Assembly (NCBI GenBank): GCA_019234295.1
Contig: JAFALK010000093.1
Location: 1-56,742, forward strand
DNA from: Roseateles sp.
Lineage (GTDB): Bacteria; Pseudomonadota; Gammaproteobacteria; Burkholderiales; Burkholderiaceae_C
Length of the DNA: 56,742 nt
Direction: 5' to 3'
Within the stretch, counting starts at the first letter, position 1; the number at the start of each line of letters is the position of its first letter. The notes below the pieces were generated by a model. That model searched no databases and had not been told where the DNA came from. It saw only the letters and a list, made by a program, of their open reading frames with translations. Positions 41,774 through 50,219 of the stretch are shown here, one piece after another. The position numbers and the translations under genes are program-made.

Positions 41774-42706
41774 ATGAAATCCACCATCGTCCTTCGCCCT
41801 GAATCCGCGTCGCCAAGCGCGCTGTCCGAGTTGCGCTTCTTGGTCGGCGTCGACGGCGGCGGCACCGGCACTCGCGTGCGCCTGGCGGATCGCGAGGGGC
41901 GGCTGCTGGGGCAGGGCGAAGCGGGTCCGTCGGCCCTGGGGCAGGGGGCCGAGCAGGCCTGGCGTCATATCGGCCAGGCCCTGCATCAGGCGCGCGTCCA
42001 GGCGGGTCTGCCCGAGCTCGATCCTTCGCGTTGCGCCATTGGGCTGGGTCTCTCGGGCAGCAGTTTAAAGGAGTCCGTCGCGCAGTTCCTGGGCTTGCAG
42101 CCGGGCTATGCCTTGCTGGCCCTGGACAGTGATGGCTGGACGACCTTGCTCGGCGCGCATTCGGGCGAGCCGGGGGCCGTGCTCGCGGCCGGCACCGGAA
42201 CGATCGGCGTGGCACTGCGTCGCGACGGCTCCCGTGCCGTGGCCAGTGCCTGGGGCTGGCTCACCGGGGACGAAGGTAGCGGCGCATGGCTGGGCATCCA
42301 GGCCATGCGGCACGCCGAGCAGGTCTTCGATGGCCGCGCACAGGGCGGTGCGTTGGCGCGCGCAGTACTGGCTCGGGCGGGCGACGATCGCAGTGCCATC
42401 AATGCCTGGAACGCCTCGGCCGGCCAGGCGGGCTTCGCCGGTCTGGCTCCTCTGGTCTTCGAGTTCGCTGACCGCGATGTCGTCGCGGCTGCGCTGCTGG
42501 ACTCGGCAGTGGCCGAACTCGAAAAACTCGCGCATGCGCTGGACCCGGCGGGCGAACTGCCGCTGGCACTGTGCGGCAGCGTGGCACTGCGCTTGGCGCC
42601 ACGTTTTTCTGCGCCTCTGCGCCAGCGCTGTGTCGCGGCGCGCGGCGATTCGGCCGAGGGGGGGCTCTACCTCGTGCGTGGCGAACTCAAGAAGCTTGGA
42701 AACTGA
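41774..42706 (+). CDS. nagK: N-acetylglucosamine kinase, BadF/BadG-type ATPase family
   Basis: A 310-aa ASKHA-fold sugar kinase. The phosphate-1 motif is FLVGVDGGGTGTRVRLAD near residue 22. GLGLSGSSLKESV, the phosphate-2/adenosine segments VLAAGTGTIGVALRRDG and GWLTGDEGSGAWLGIQAM follow, as in N-acetylglucosamine kinases of the BadF family. It should make GlcNAc-6-phosphate for NagA. The start at 41774 has the operator region right before it. First gene of an eight- or nine-gene operon; the next starts 2 bases after its stop. Confidence 0.9.
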   Translation: MKSTIVLRPESASPSALSELRFLVGVDGGGTGTRVRLADREGRLLGQGEAGPSALGQGAEQAWRHIGQALHQARVQAGLPELDPSRCAIGLGLSGSSLKESVAQFLGLQPGYALLALDSDGWTTLLGAHSGEPGAVLAAGTGTIGVALRRDGSRAVASAWGWLTGDEGSGAWLGIQAMRHAEQVFDGRAQGGALARAVLARAGDDRSAINAWNASAGQAGFAGLAPLVFEFADRDVVAAALLDSAVAELEKLAHALDPAGELPLALCGSVALRLAPRFSAPLRQRCVAARGDSAEGGLYLVRGELKKLGN

Positions 42707-42708
42707 CA

Positions 42709-43440
42709 ATGGCCCTTCAATTCAAGCCCGATCCAGACGCCTCCTCGCCCCTGTACATCCAACTGGCTCAGAAGCTCGCCCAGGCGATCCGCGACGGAGA
42801 GTTCCAGACCGATGAGGCCCTGCCTTCGGAGCGCGTGCTCTCGGAAATGCTGGACCTCTCGCGCGTGACCGCGCGCAAGGCGATCGACCGGCTCGTGGAG
42901 CAGGGGCTCATTGTGCGCAAGCGCGGCTCGGGCAACTACATCGCGCCGCGCCTGGAACAGCCGCTTTCGCGCCTGACGAGCTTCTCCGAAGAACTGCGGC
43001 AGCGCGGCTTCAAGCCGAGCAGCAAGTGGCTCACGCGCGGCTTCGCGCTGGCCGCGCCCGACGAGCAGTTGGCGCTTGGTTTGGCCACCGGCGAACGCGT
43101 GGCGCGGTTGGAGCGCCTGCGTCTTGCCGACACCGTGGTCATGGCCTATGAAGTCAGCATCCTGCCCGAGGCCGTGCTGCCCGACCCGACCATCGTCGAG
43201 GCCTCGCTCTACCAGCATCTCTCCGGCACCGGCAACGCGCCGGCGCGCGCGCTACAGCACATCCGCGCGATCAATGCCGAGCCCAAGCTTGCGGCCTTGC
43301 TTGAGGTCCCCGTGGGCCAGGCCGTGCTCTATATCACCCGCGTCGGCTACCGCGACGGCGGCCAGGCGGTCGAGCTTACGCATTCGTATTGCCGCAGCGA
43401 TTACTACGATTTCGTCGCCGAGATGAGGCGAGAAGGTTGA
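42709..43440 (+). CDS. GntR-family regulator, HutC/UTRA subfamily
   Basis: A 243-aa regulator with an N-terminal winged helix (SPLYIQLAQKLAQAIRDGEFQTDEALPSERVLSEMLDLSRVTARKAIDRLVEQGLIVRKRGSGNYIAP) and a C-terminal UTRA effector domain (FSEELRQRGFKPSSKW; ending AVLYITRVGYRDGGQAVELTHSYCRSDYYDFVAEM). This is the type of NagR/DasR, which sense GlcNAc-6-P or GlcN-6-P. Its place between nagK and nagA makes it the likely local repressor acting on the TGGTA-type sites at 41627, 41742 and 56018. Confidence 0.93.
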   Translation: MALQFKPDPDASSPLYIQLAQKLAQAIRDGEFQTDEALPSERVLSEMLDLSRVTARKAIDRLVEQGLIVRKRGSGNYIAPRLEQPLSRLTSFSEELRQRGFKPSSKWLTRGFALAAPDEQLALGLATGERVARLERLRLADTVVMAYEVSILPEAVLPDPTIVEASLYQHLSGTGNAPARALQHIRAINAEPKLAALLEVPVGQAVLYITRVGYRDGGQAVELTHSYCRSDYYDFVAEMRREG

Positions 43441-43442
43441 CC

Positions 43443-44570
43443 GTGTCCTCAGTTCAAGGTTTCATCCTCACGCCGCAAGGCTTTGTGCGCGGCGCGCTGC
43501 ACCACGATGCCGGCCGCATCACACGCGTTGAGGGCGTGACCGTCAGTGAATCCGAAGTCCGCAACGGCCGGGACGCGCTGCCCATCGTGCTGCCCGGCTT
43601 TATCGACACGCACGTGCACGGCGGCGGCGGCCGCGACACCATGGAAGCCGGTGATGCCATCCAGAGCATCGCTCGGATGCACGCCCGCCACGGCACGACG
43701 TCCCTGCTGGCCACGACCATGACCGCGCCGCTGGAGGAGATCCGCGCCGCCATGGCGGCGCTGGGCCCGGCCTGCAAGGCGCGCGTCAAGAACGGCGCGC
43801 GCGTGTTGGGCGTCCATCTCGAAGGCCCTTACATCAACCCCGGCAAGCTCGGCGCCCAGCCCGACTTCGCCAAGCCCGCAAGCATCGACGAAATCCAGGC
43901 GCTCAATGCGCTGGCGCCGATCCGCGTCATCACGATGGCGCCCGAGATGCCGGGCTATCTGCCGCTCATCAACGAGCTGCGCGCGGCCGGCTTCGTCGTG
44001 CAGATCGGCCACACGGCCGGCAGCTACGAGGAAGGCGTGGCGGCCCTGGAGCAGGGCGCGCGTGGCTTCACCCATCTCTTCAACGCCATGACGGGCCTGC
44101 ATCATCGCGAGCCCGGCATGGCCGGCGCAGCCCTGGCCCATGCGCAGTTCGCCGAAGTGATCCCGGACCTGCTGCACGTGCACCCGGGCGCCTTGCGCGT
44201 GGCGCTGCGCTCGATTCCCTGCCTTTTTTGCGTGACCGACTCCACCTCGGCGGCCGGCATGCCCGATGGCGAGTACCGCCTGGGCCGGCACACGGTGACC
44301 AAGTGCATGGGCGGCGTGCGCCTGCCCGACGGCACGCTGGCCGGCAGCACGCTCACGATGGACCAGGCCCTGCGCAACCTCGTGCAGCAACTCGGCCTTG
44401 AGATTGAAGACGCGTCTCGCCGCGTGTCCACATATGCCGCCGACTACATGGGCGTGCAAGACCGCGGCCGCCTGGGCGCCGGCGCCTGGGCTGACCTGGC
44501 GATCGTCGATCGCGATCTGAAGTTGCAGCGAATCTTTGTTGAAGGAGAAGAAATTGAGCTCGGGGATTGA
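43443..44570 (+). CDS. nagA: N-acetylglucosamine-6-phosphate deacetylase
   Basis: A 375-aa amidohydrolase-family enzyme. Metal and substrate motifs are HVHGGGGRDTMEAGD, GVHLEGPYINPGKLGAQ with the metal-ligand Glu, QIGHTAGSYEEG, FTHLFNAMTGLHHREPG, and the catalytic aspartate in CVTDSTSAAGMPDGEY. It removes acetate from GlcNAc-6-P. It starts at GTG 43443, 2 bases after the regulator's stop; family homology begins at once (FILTPQGFVRGAL). Its 3' end overlaps the deaminase gene by 17 bases. Confidence 0.95.
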   Translation: MSSVQGFILTPQGFVRGALHHDAGRITRVEGVTVSESEVRNGRDALPIVLPGFIDTHVHGGGGRDTMEAGDAIQSIARMHARHGTTSLLATTMTAPLEEIRAAMAALGPACKARVKNGARVLGVHLEGPYINPGKLGAQPDFAKPASIDEIQALNALAPIRVITMAPEMPGYLPLINELRAAGFVVQIGHTAGSYEEGVAALEQGARGFTHLFNAMTGLHHREPGMAGAALAHAQFAEVIPDLLHVHPGALRVALRSIPCLFCVTDSTSAAGMPDGEYRLGRHTVTKCMGGVRLPDGTLAGSTLTMDQALRNLVQQLGLEIEDASRRVSTYAADYMGVQDRGRLGAGAWADLAIVDRDLKLQRIFVEGEEIELGD

Positions 44571-45594
44571 ACAGCGCACGCGCATGCTCGAAGAGGCGCT
44601 GAGCGCGCCGCACGCGGTGGCACGCCAACTGGCCGCCGACCAGGCCGCATACACCCGGCTGGGCGAGGATCTTCGCGCCGCGCCGCCCACGAACCTGCTG
44701 ACGATTGCGCGCGGCAGCTCGGACCACGCCGCGCACTACCTGGCCTATCTCGTGATGGCCAAGCTGGGCCATCTGGTGACCTCGCTGCCCATGTCCCTGA
44801 TCACGCTGTACCAAAGCAAGATCAAGTGCGAGGGCCTGGTGTCGCTGGGCTTCTCGCAGTCAGGCCAGAGCCCGGACCTCGTGGCGCCCACGCGCTACTT
44901 CAGCGAACACGGCGCGCGCACTGTGGCCTTCGTGAACGCGGAAGGGTCGCCGCTGGCTGCCGCGGCCGGGCATGTGTTCCCCCTCCACGCCGGCCCCGAG
45001 AAGAGCGTGGCCGCGACCAAGAGCTACATCTGCCAGTTGGTGGCCGGTGCCCGCGTGGCCGCAGCCTGGGCCGAGGACAGCGACATGCAGGCCGCCCTGC
45101 AGGTGCTGCCCACGGCACTGGAAGAGGCAGCGAAGCAGGACTGGAGCACTGCGGTGAATGCGCTCAAGGACGCCGACAAGCTCTTCGTCATCGGGCGGGG
45201 CACCTCGCTGCCCATCGCGCTCGAGGCAGCGCTGAAGTTCAAGGAGACCTGCGGCATCCAGGCCGAGGCCTTCTCGGGCGCCGAGGTCAAGCACGGCCCG
45301 ATGGCGCTTGTCGACGAGGGCTATCCCATGCTCGTCTTCGCCCCGCGCGGTCCCGCGCAGGCCGGCCTCCTGGCCCTGGCCGAGGAGATGCGCGGCCGCG
45401 GCGCCCGCGTGCTGCTGGCCGCGCAGGCCGGTACACCCGGTGCCGAGCTGCCGCTCGTGACCACGGGCCACGAGGACCTGGATCCGATCGCCGCCGTGCA
45501 GAGCTTCTACCCGATGGTCGAAGCCCTGGCGCGAGCCCGAGGCCTCAACCCGGACCAGCCCCGCCACCTCAACAAGGTCACCAAGACACACTGA
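44554..45594 (+). CDS. SIS-domain glucosamine-6-phosphate deaminase (NagB-II type)
   Basis: A 346-aa protein with two SIS domains and no glutamine amidotransferase domain, like the C-terminal half of GlmS. SIS 1 has LLTIARGSSDHAAHYLAYL and SLGFSQSGQSPDLV; SIS 2 has LFVIGRGTSLPIALEAALKFKET and AFSGAEVKHGPMALVDEG. These are the marks of NagB-II/AgaS-type deaminases that turn GlcN-6-P into fructose-6-P and ammonia. The start TTG at 44554 is chosen because AAGGAG lies 6 bases before it; a TTG at 44536 is possible. It overlaps nagA and is followed by nagZ after one base. Confidence 0.9.
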   Translation: MSSGIEQRTRMLEEALSAPHAVARQLAADQAAYTRLGEDLRAAPPTNLLTIARGSSDHAAHYLAYLVMAKLGHLVTSLPMSLITLYQSKIKCEGLVSLGFSQSGQSPDLVAPTRYFSEHGARTVAFVNAEGSPLAAAAGHVFPLHAGPEKSVAATKSYICQLVAGARVAAAWAEDSDMQAALQVLPTALEEAAKQDWSTAVNALKDADKLFVIGRGTSLPIALEAALKFKETCGIQAEAFSGAEVKHGPMALVDEGYPMLVFAPRGPAQAGLLALAEEMRGRGARVLLAAQAGTPGAELPLVTTGHEDLDPIAAVQSFYPMVEALARARGLNPDQPRHLNKVTKTH

Positions 45595-45595
45595 C

Positions 45596-47071
45596 ATGAC
45601 TGCCTTCCAGCCCGGCCACCTGGTGATGGTCGATATCCCCGGCAAGCAGTTGGATGTGGACACTGCGAACTTCCTGCGCGAGCACCAGATCCGCGCCGTC
45701 TGCCTGTTTCGAAAAAACCTTGGCACCGAGGCGGAGATCCAGAAGCTGACGGCTGACCTGCGTGCTGTCATGGGCGACAAGGCGCTCATCGGCATCGACC
45801 AAGAAGGCGGCTCCGTGATCCGCGCGACCAGCCTGCCGCAGGCGCCCGCGGCGATGGCCCTCGGTGCGATCAATGACGAGGCCCTGGCCGAGGACGTGGG
45901 GGCCGCTGTAGCCCGTGGGCTGCGCCATCTCGGCATCAACTGGAACTTCGCGCCGGTGCTGGACATCAACAACAACCCGGCCAATCCGGTGATCGCCGAG
46001 CGCAGCTTCGGCGAGGACGCTGATCGCGTCACCCGACTGGCGCGGGCCTGGATGCGTGGCTCGCTGCGCGAAGGCGTGGCCTGCTGCGTCAAGCACTTTC
46101 CTGGCCACGGCGACACTCACGTGGACTCGCACCACGCGCTTCCCACTGTCGACAAGACCGAGGCCGAGCTCGAGGCGCTGGAGCTGATCCCCTTCCGCGC
46201 CCTGGCCCCGGAGGCGCCGGCCATGATGACGGCGCACATCATCTATCCGCAGATCGACCCCGAGCACCCGGCCACGCTCTCCAAGCCCATCCTCACCGGC
46301 ATCCTGCGAGATCACATCGGCTTCGACGGCGTCGTCATCACCGATGCGCTGATGATGAAGGCGGTGCACGACCGCTACGGTCACGCCCTGGGCGCCGTCA
46401 TGGCCCTGCAGGCCGGTGCCGACATGCCGTTAGCCCAGGGCTCGCTGACTGAACAAGACGATGCGCTGCGCGCAATTGCCGAAGCCGTGAACAGCGGCGC
46501 GCTGAGCATGGCGCAGGTCGAGAAGGCCCGCGCGCGTCTCGACCGGCTGGCGAATGCCTACCCGCTCGAGCGCCGCGACTACGCTCCGGGCCAGCGGGAG
46601 ATTGACGACACGCTGATGCATCGCGGCTGGGCCCAAGCGTTGTGCGCCCTGCGTGGCGCCATCCCGCCGGCCCTGACGCGCAAACTGCGCGTCATTACCC
46701 AGGCCAGCGTGATCAGCGACGGTGTGTCCGAGGCTGGCTTGCCGGTCGAGGGCGTGGCGGCGCTGTTCGCTGCGTTCGCGGACGTGACCTATGTCCATCA
46801 CGCGCACCTGCGCGAGCTCAAGGCCGGTGAGTTGCCGCGCGACGAGCGCCTGAACGTGCTCGTGTCCAATCAACGTGGCCGTTATGGTGCTGCGGCCTCG
46901 GGTGCCGAGATCGACCTGCACCTGGCGATCTGGAACCCCTTCCACGTGCTGGATAACCCCGCGCCTGGCGTCATCACCTGGGGCTACGGCGAGGGTGCGA
47001 TGACCGCGCTGCAGGCCTGGCTCGAGGGCCGTGCGCCGGCGCCGGCCGTACCTCCCGTGACCTTGAACTGA
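45596..47071 (+). CDS. nagZ: Beta-N-acetylhexosaminidase, GH3 (NagZ-like, with C-terminal extension)
   Basis: A 491-aa GH3 enzyme. The barrel has IDQEGGSVIRATSLPQAPAAM, WNFAPVLDINNNPANPVIAERSFGED, the catalytic loop KHFPGHGDTHVDSHHALP with the His acid/base typical of NagZ, and the nucleophile aspartate in GVVITDALMMKAV. NagZ proteins of about 340 aa lack the further 140 residues seen here (after ERRDYAPGQ), which resemble the second domain of longer GH3 N-acetylglucosaminidases. There is no signal peptide, so it works in the cytoplasm on imported chito-oligosaccharides or muropeptides. Confidence 0.93.
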   Translation: MTAFQPGHLVMVDIPGKQLDVDTANFLREHQIRAVCLFRKNLGTEAEIQKLTADLRAVMGDKALIGIDQEGGSVIRATSLPQAPAAMALGAINDEALAEDVGAAVARGLRHLGINWNFAPVLDINNNPANPVIAERSFGEDADRVTRLARAWMRGSLREGVACCVKHFPGHGDTHVDSHHALPTVDKTEAELEALELIPFRALAPEAPAMMTAHIIYPQIDPEHPATLSKPILTGILRDHIGFDGVVITDALMMKAVHDRYGHALGAVMALQAGADMPLAQGSLTEQDDALRAIAEAVNSGALSMAQVEKARARLDRLANAYPLERRDYAPGQREIDDTLMHRGWAQALCALRGAIPPALTRKLRVITQASVISDGVSEAGLPVEGVAALFAAFADVTYVHHAHLRELKAGELPRDERLNVLVSNQRGRYGAAASGAEIDLHLAIWNPFHVLDNPAPGVITWGYGEGAMTALQAWLEGRAPAPAVPPVTLN

Positions 47072-47079
47072 AAGCCCTC

Positions 47080-48378
47080 ATGACCCAGCAAACCCCGACC
47101 GGTCGTAACCCGATGCGCTGGGTTCCGAGTCTGTACTTCACGCAGGGCATGCAGTTCTTCGTGGTCATGTACTTGGTGGCCTTCCCGCTCAAGAACCTGG
47201 GCGTGGCGAACGACCAGATCGCGCACTGGACGGGGCTGATCGGCACGGCTTGGGCCGTCAAGCCGCTGTGGAGCCCGTTCCTGGAGCTGCTGCGCAGCAA
47301 AAAGCTCATCGTCGTGGCCATGCAGTACCTTGGTGCGGTCGCGCTTGGCGTGCTGGCCCTGTGCCTGCACCTGCCGGCCTGGTTCGCCGCCGTGATCGCC
47401 GCGCTCTTCGTGATCGCCTACGCCTCGGCCACGCACGACATCGCTTGCGACGGCCTCTATATGGCCTCGCTGGACAACGAGCGCCAGGCGCGTTACGCGG
47501 GCTGGCAGGGCGCCTTCTTCAACGGCGCGCGCTTCTTCATGATCGGCTGCGTGATGAAGGTGGCCGGCGCGCTCGAAGGGCCGATGGGCATCGTCAACGC
47601 CTGGACACTCGTCTTCGCCGGCCTGGCCGTACTGCTGGCCAGCCTGGCGACCTACAACGCCTACGCGCTGCCCGGCTCGCTGTCCACCGAGCACAGCGAA
47701 CTGACGGCCGCCGGTATCTGGGCGACCACGTGCGAGATCATCGTCGAGTTCTTCACGAAGCCCGGTATCTGGCTGGCCGTGCTCTTCATTGTGCTGTTTC
47801 GCTTCGCCGAGGGGCAGGTGCAGACGATTGGGCCGCTGTTCCTGATCGAGGCGCGCGCCAAGCATGGCCTGGGACTGAGCACCAGCGAGGTGGCTGACAT
47901 CTACGGCTGGGTGGGTAGCGGCGGCTTCCTGGCGGGCAGCATCATCGGCGGCTACTTCACGGCCTGGCTGGGTCTGAAGCGCGCCATGCCGGTGCTGATC
48001 CTCGCGATGGGCGTGCCCAACCTGACCTTTTGGTACCTGTCCAGCCATCTGCCGACCGATCTTTGGCACATCGGCACGGCCGTTGGCGTGGAGATGTTCG
48101 GTTATGGTTTCGGCTTCGTCGGCATGATCCTGTACCTCATGCAGGCGGTGGCGCCCGGAAGGTTCCAGACGGCGCACTACGCGCTGGGCTCGGGCGTCAT
48201 GCAGCTGGGCTTCATTCTCAGCAAGACCATCAGCGGCGACATCCAGCTGGCCATGGGCTACGAGACCTTCTTCCTCTGGACCATCGCCTGCGGCGTCCCG
48301 GCCTTTGTGCTGATGTTCTTCGTCAGGATCCCGGGCAAGGCCAAAGCGAGTACCGCGCCCGAGGCGGTGCCGGCATGA
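47080..48378 (+). CDS. MFS permease, AmpG-like (probable chito-oligosaccharide/GlcNAc transporter)
   Basis: A 432-aa permease with 12 predicted membrane helices. It starts with WVPSLYFTQGMQFFVVMYLVAFPLKNLG and contains YASATHDIACDGLYMASLDNERQARYAGWQGAFFNGARF, the motif by which AmpG-type carriers are known (DIAxDGxY). AmpG imports GlcNAc-anhydromuropeptides; related carriers in chitin loci import GlcNAc or its oligomers. Its place between nagZ and a GH16 gene supports the latter. Its stop overlaps the next start (ATGA). Confidence 0.9.
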   Translation: MTQQTPTGRNPMRWVPSLYFTQGMQFFVVMYLVAFPLKNLGVANDQIAHWTGLIGTAWAVKPLWSPFLELLRSKKLIVVAMQYLGAVALGVLALCLHLPAWFAAVIAALFVIAYASATHDIACDGLYMASLDNERQARYAGWQGAFFNGARFFMIGCVMKVAGALEGPMGIVNAWTLVFAGLAVLLASLATYNAYALPGSLSTEHSELTAAGIWATTCEIIVEFFTKPGIWLAVLFIVLFRFAEGQVQTIGPLFLIEARAKHGLGLSTSEVADIYGWVGSGGFLAGSIIGGYFTAWLGLKRAMPVLILAMGVPNLTFWYLSSHLPTDLWHIGTAVGVEMFGYGFGFVGMILYLMQAVAPGRFQTAHYALGSGVMQLGFILSKTISGDIQLAMGYETFFLWTIACGVPAFVLMFFVRIPGKAKASTAPEAVPA

Positions 48379-49250
48379 AGCGCCTTCTCGCGGCCAGCCT
48401 GGCCCTGGCGGCGCTGGCCGCCAATGCCGGCGCACTCTTCTTCGACGACTTCTCCGATCCCGACGTGGCCGGCCTGCGCGCCGCGGGCTGGATCCTGCGT
48501 GACAAGGCCGGGCATCCAGGCATCGAGGGCTCGCGCTGGGCACCCGAGGGGGTGAGCATCGTGGCCGACGAGGGGACCCCAGGCAACCGTCTGCTGCGCC
48601 TGTCCGCGCACACTGACGGCACGGCCCCCGGCACCGAGCAGGTCCAGCTCTGCCAGGCGCGCAAATTCCTGAACGGCACCTATGCGGCCCGCGTGCGCTT
48701 CGACACCTCCGGCGGTGGAGACGCCCTGGTGCAGACCTTCTACGCCGTGACGCCCTTGCGCTTTGACTTCGACCCCGAATACAGCGAGATCGACTGGGAG
48801 TATCTGCCCCATGGTGGCTGGGACGACGCCAAGCCGCGCCTGTACGGCGTGAGCTGGCACACGGTGAGGTTGGATCCCTGGCAGTCCTACAACCAGGCGC
48901 ACCAGGAATATGGCACGTTTACCGGCTGGCATGTGCTGCTCACCCAGGTGGCCGACGGCCATGTGCGCTGGTTCCTCGACGGCCGCGAACTGGCGCAGCA
49001 CGGCGGGCGCAATCATCCGATCTCGCTCATGGCGATCAGCTTCTCGAACTGGTTCATCAAGGAGGGCCCCTTCGCCGCGGGACCCGAGGCTCGCTGGTAC
49101 CAGCAAGACGTGGACTGGGTCTTCCACGCCAAGGACGAGGTCCTGAGTGAGCAACAGGTTCAGGCCCAGGTGGCCGAGCTGCGCAAGCGCGGCGTCGCCC
49201 GCGTGGACAATGTGCCGGCGAGCGGACTGGAGAGCCGCTGCGACATGTGA
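48375..49250 (+). CDS. Secreted glycoside hydrolase, GH16-like
   Basis: A 291-aa exported protein with signal peptide MKRLLAASLALAALAANA/GA. A beta-sandwich pattern follows: FFDDFSDPDVAGLRAAGWILRDKAGHPG, FLNGTYAARVRFDT, and the active-site strand YSEIDWEYLP, an ExDxE motif with nucleophile and acid/base glutamates as in GH16. It ends with TGWHVLLTQVADGHVRWFLDGREL, typical of the family. GH16 enzymes usually act on beta-1,3/1,4-glucans or galactans, so its place in an N-acetylglucosamine operon is odd. It may act on another cell-wall polymer that occurs with chitin. Coupled to the permease by ATGA and to the next gene by GTGA. Confidence 0.82.
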   Translation: MKRLLAASLALAALAANAGALFFDDFSDPDVAGLRAAGWILRDKAGHPGIEGSRWAPEGVSIVADEGTPGNRLLRLSAHTDGTAPGTEQVQLCQARKFLNGTYAARVRFDTSGGGDALVQTFYAVTPLRFDFDPEYSEIDWEYLPHGGWDDAKPRLYGVSWHTVRLDPWQSYNQAHQEYGTFTGWHVLLTQVADGHVRWFLDGRELAQHGGRNHPISLMAISFSNWFIKEGPFAAGPEARWYQQDVDWVFHAKDEVLSEQQVQAQVAELRKRGVARVDNVPASGLESRCDM

Positions 49251-50212
49251 GCCTTGCAGACATGAAGCCGGTGCAGACCTGGTCGGCGGCCGACGAGCCG
49301 CAACTCAAAGAGCGCCTCGAGCAGCGGGCGGAACCGGTGCTGCTCAAGGGGCTCGTGGCGCACTGGCCGGCGACGCAGGCCGGGCGCGAGGCGGGCTTGG
49401 GCATCTGCGACTACCTGCGCCGCTTCGACCACGGTGTCGAGATCATCGCCACCAAGACCCGTGCTGCGGCGCGCGGCGTCATGGGCTACAACGAGAGCCT
49501 GACGGACTTTGCCTTCGTCAAGGCGCGCATGAGTCTGACGGAGTTCATGGCCCATCTGCAGGCCTTCCTGCCGGCCGAAGGCGCACCGTCCATTGCGGCG
49601 CAATGCGCCAAGGTTAGCGAGGTCATTCCCGGTTTCCTGGACGAGAACACACTGGCCGCGCTGCCGGGCGTGATTCCCAACTTTTGGCTGGGCAATGCGC
49701 TGACGGTGCCTGTGCATCACGACCATCCCTACAACCTGGCCTGCGTCGTGGCCGGCCGGCGGCGCTTCACGCTGTTCGCGCCCGAGCAGGTGGGCAATCT
49801 CTACATCGGACCGCTGGAGCACACGCCCTCGGGCGCGCCGATCTCGGTTGTGCATCCCAATCCGCCGGATTTCGAGCGCTACCCACGCTACCGCGACGCC
49901 CTGGCGTCGGCCCGCGTCGCGGAGATGGGGCCGGGCGATGCGCTGTACATCCCGCCGCTGTGGTTCCACCAGGTTGAGGCGCTGGAGAAGGTGAACCTGC
50001 TGATCAACTTCTGGTGGCCGGTGCAAGGTGACGTGCAGTTGCCGAGCCCCGCGCAAACGCTGATGCAGGCGATCAAGGTGCTCAACGCGCTGCCGCCCGC
50101 GCAGCGTGATGCCTGGGCCGCGATGTTCGAGCACCATGTGGTGCAACGCGAACAGGATCCGGCGGCCCACATTCCCGAAGCCTGGCACGGCGCGCTGGCG
50201 CGACGGACTTGA
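49247..50212 (+). CDS. JmjC/cupin-8-type putative Fe(II)/2-oxoglutarate oxygenase (copy 1)
   Basis: A 321-aa cupin-like protein. The iron triad is recognisable: HxD in NALTVPVHHDHPYNLACVVAGRRRFTLF and the distal His in GDALYIPPLWFHQVEALE. The strand after the first motif (AGRRRFTLFAPEQ) and PLWFHQVEAL are diagnostic of the FIH/JMJD5-like cupin-8 family. Such enzymes hydroxylate proteins or small molecules, but members in carbohydrate loci have no proven substrate. The start is GTG 49247, overlapping the GH16 stop; ATG 49262 is possible. The next gene encodes a paralogue. Confidence 0.85.
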   Translation: MSLADMKPVQTWSAADEPQLKERLEQRAEPVLLKGLVAHWPATQAGREAGLGICDYLRRFDHGVEIIATKTRAAARGVMGYNESLTDFAFVKARMSLTEFMAHLQAFLPAEGAPSIAAQCAKVSEVIPGFLDENTLAALPGVIPNFWLGNALTVPVHHDHPYNLACVVAGRRRFTLFAPEQVGNLYIGPLEHTPSGAPISVVHPNPPDFERYPRYRDALASARVAEMGPGDALYIPPLWFHQVEALEKVNLLINFWWPVQGDVQLPSPAQTLMQAIKVLNALPPAQRDAWAAMFEHHVVQREQDPAAHIPEAWHGALARRT

Positions 50213-50219
50213 GGTGCCC

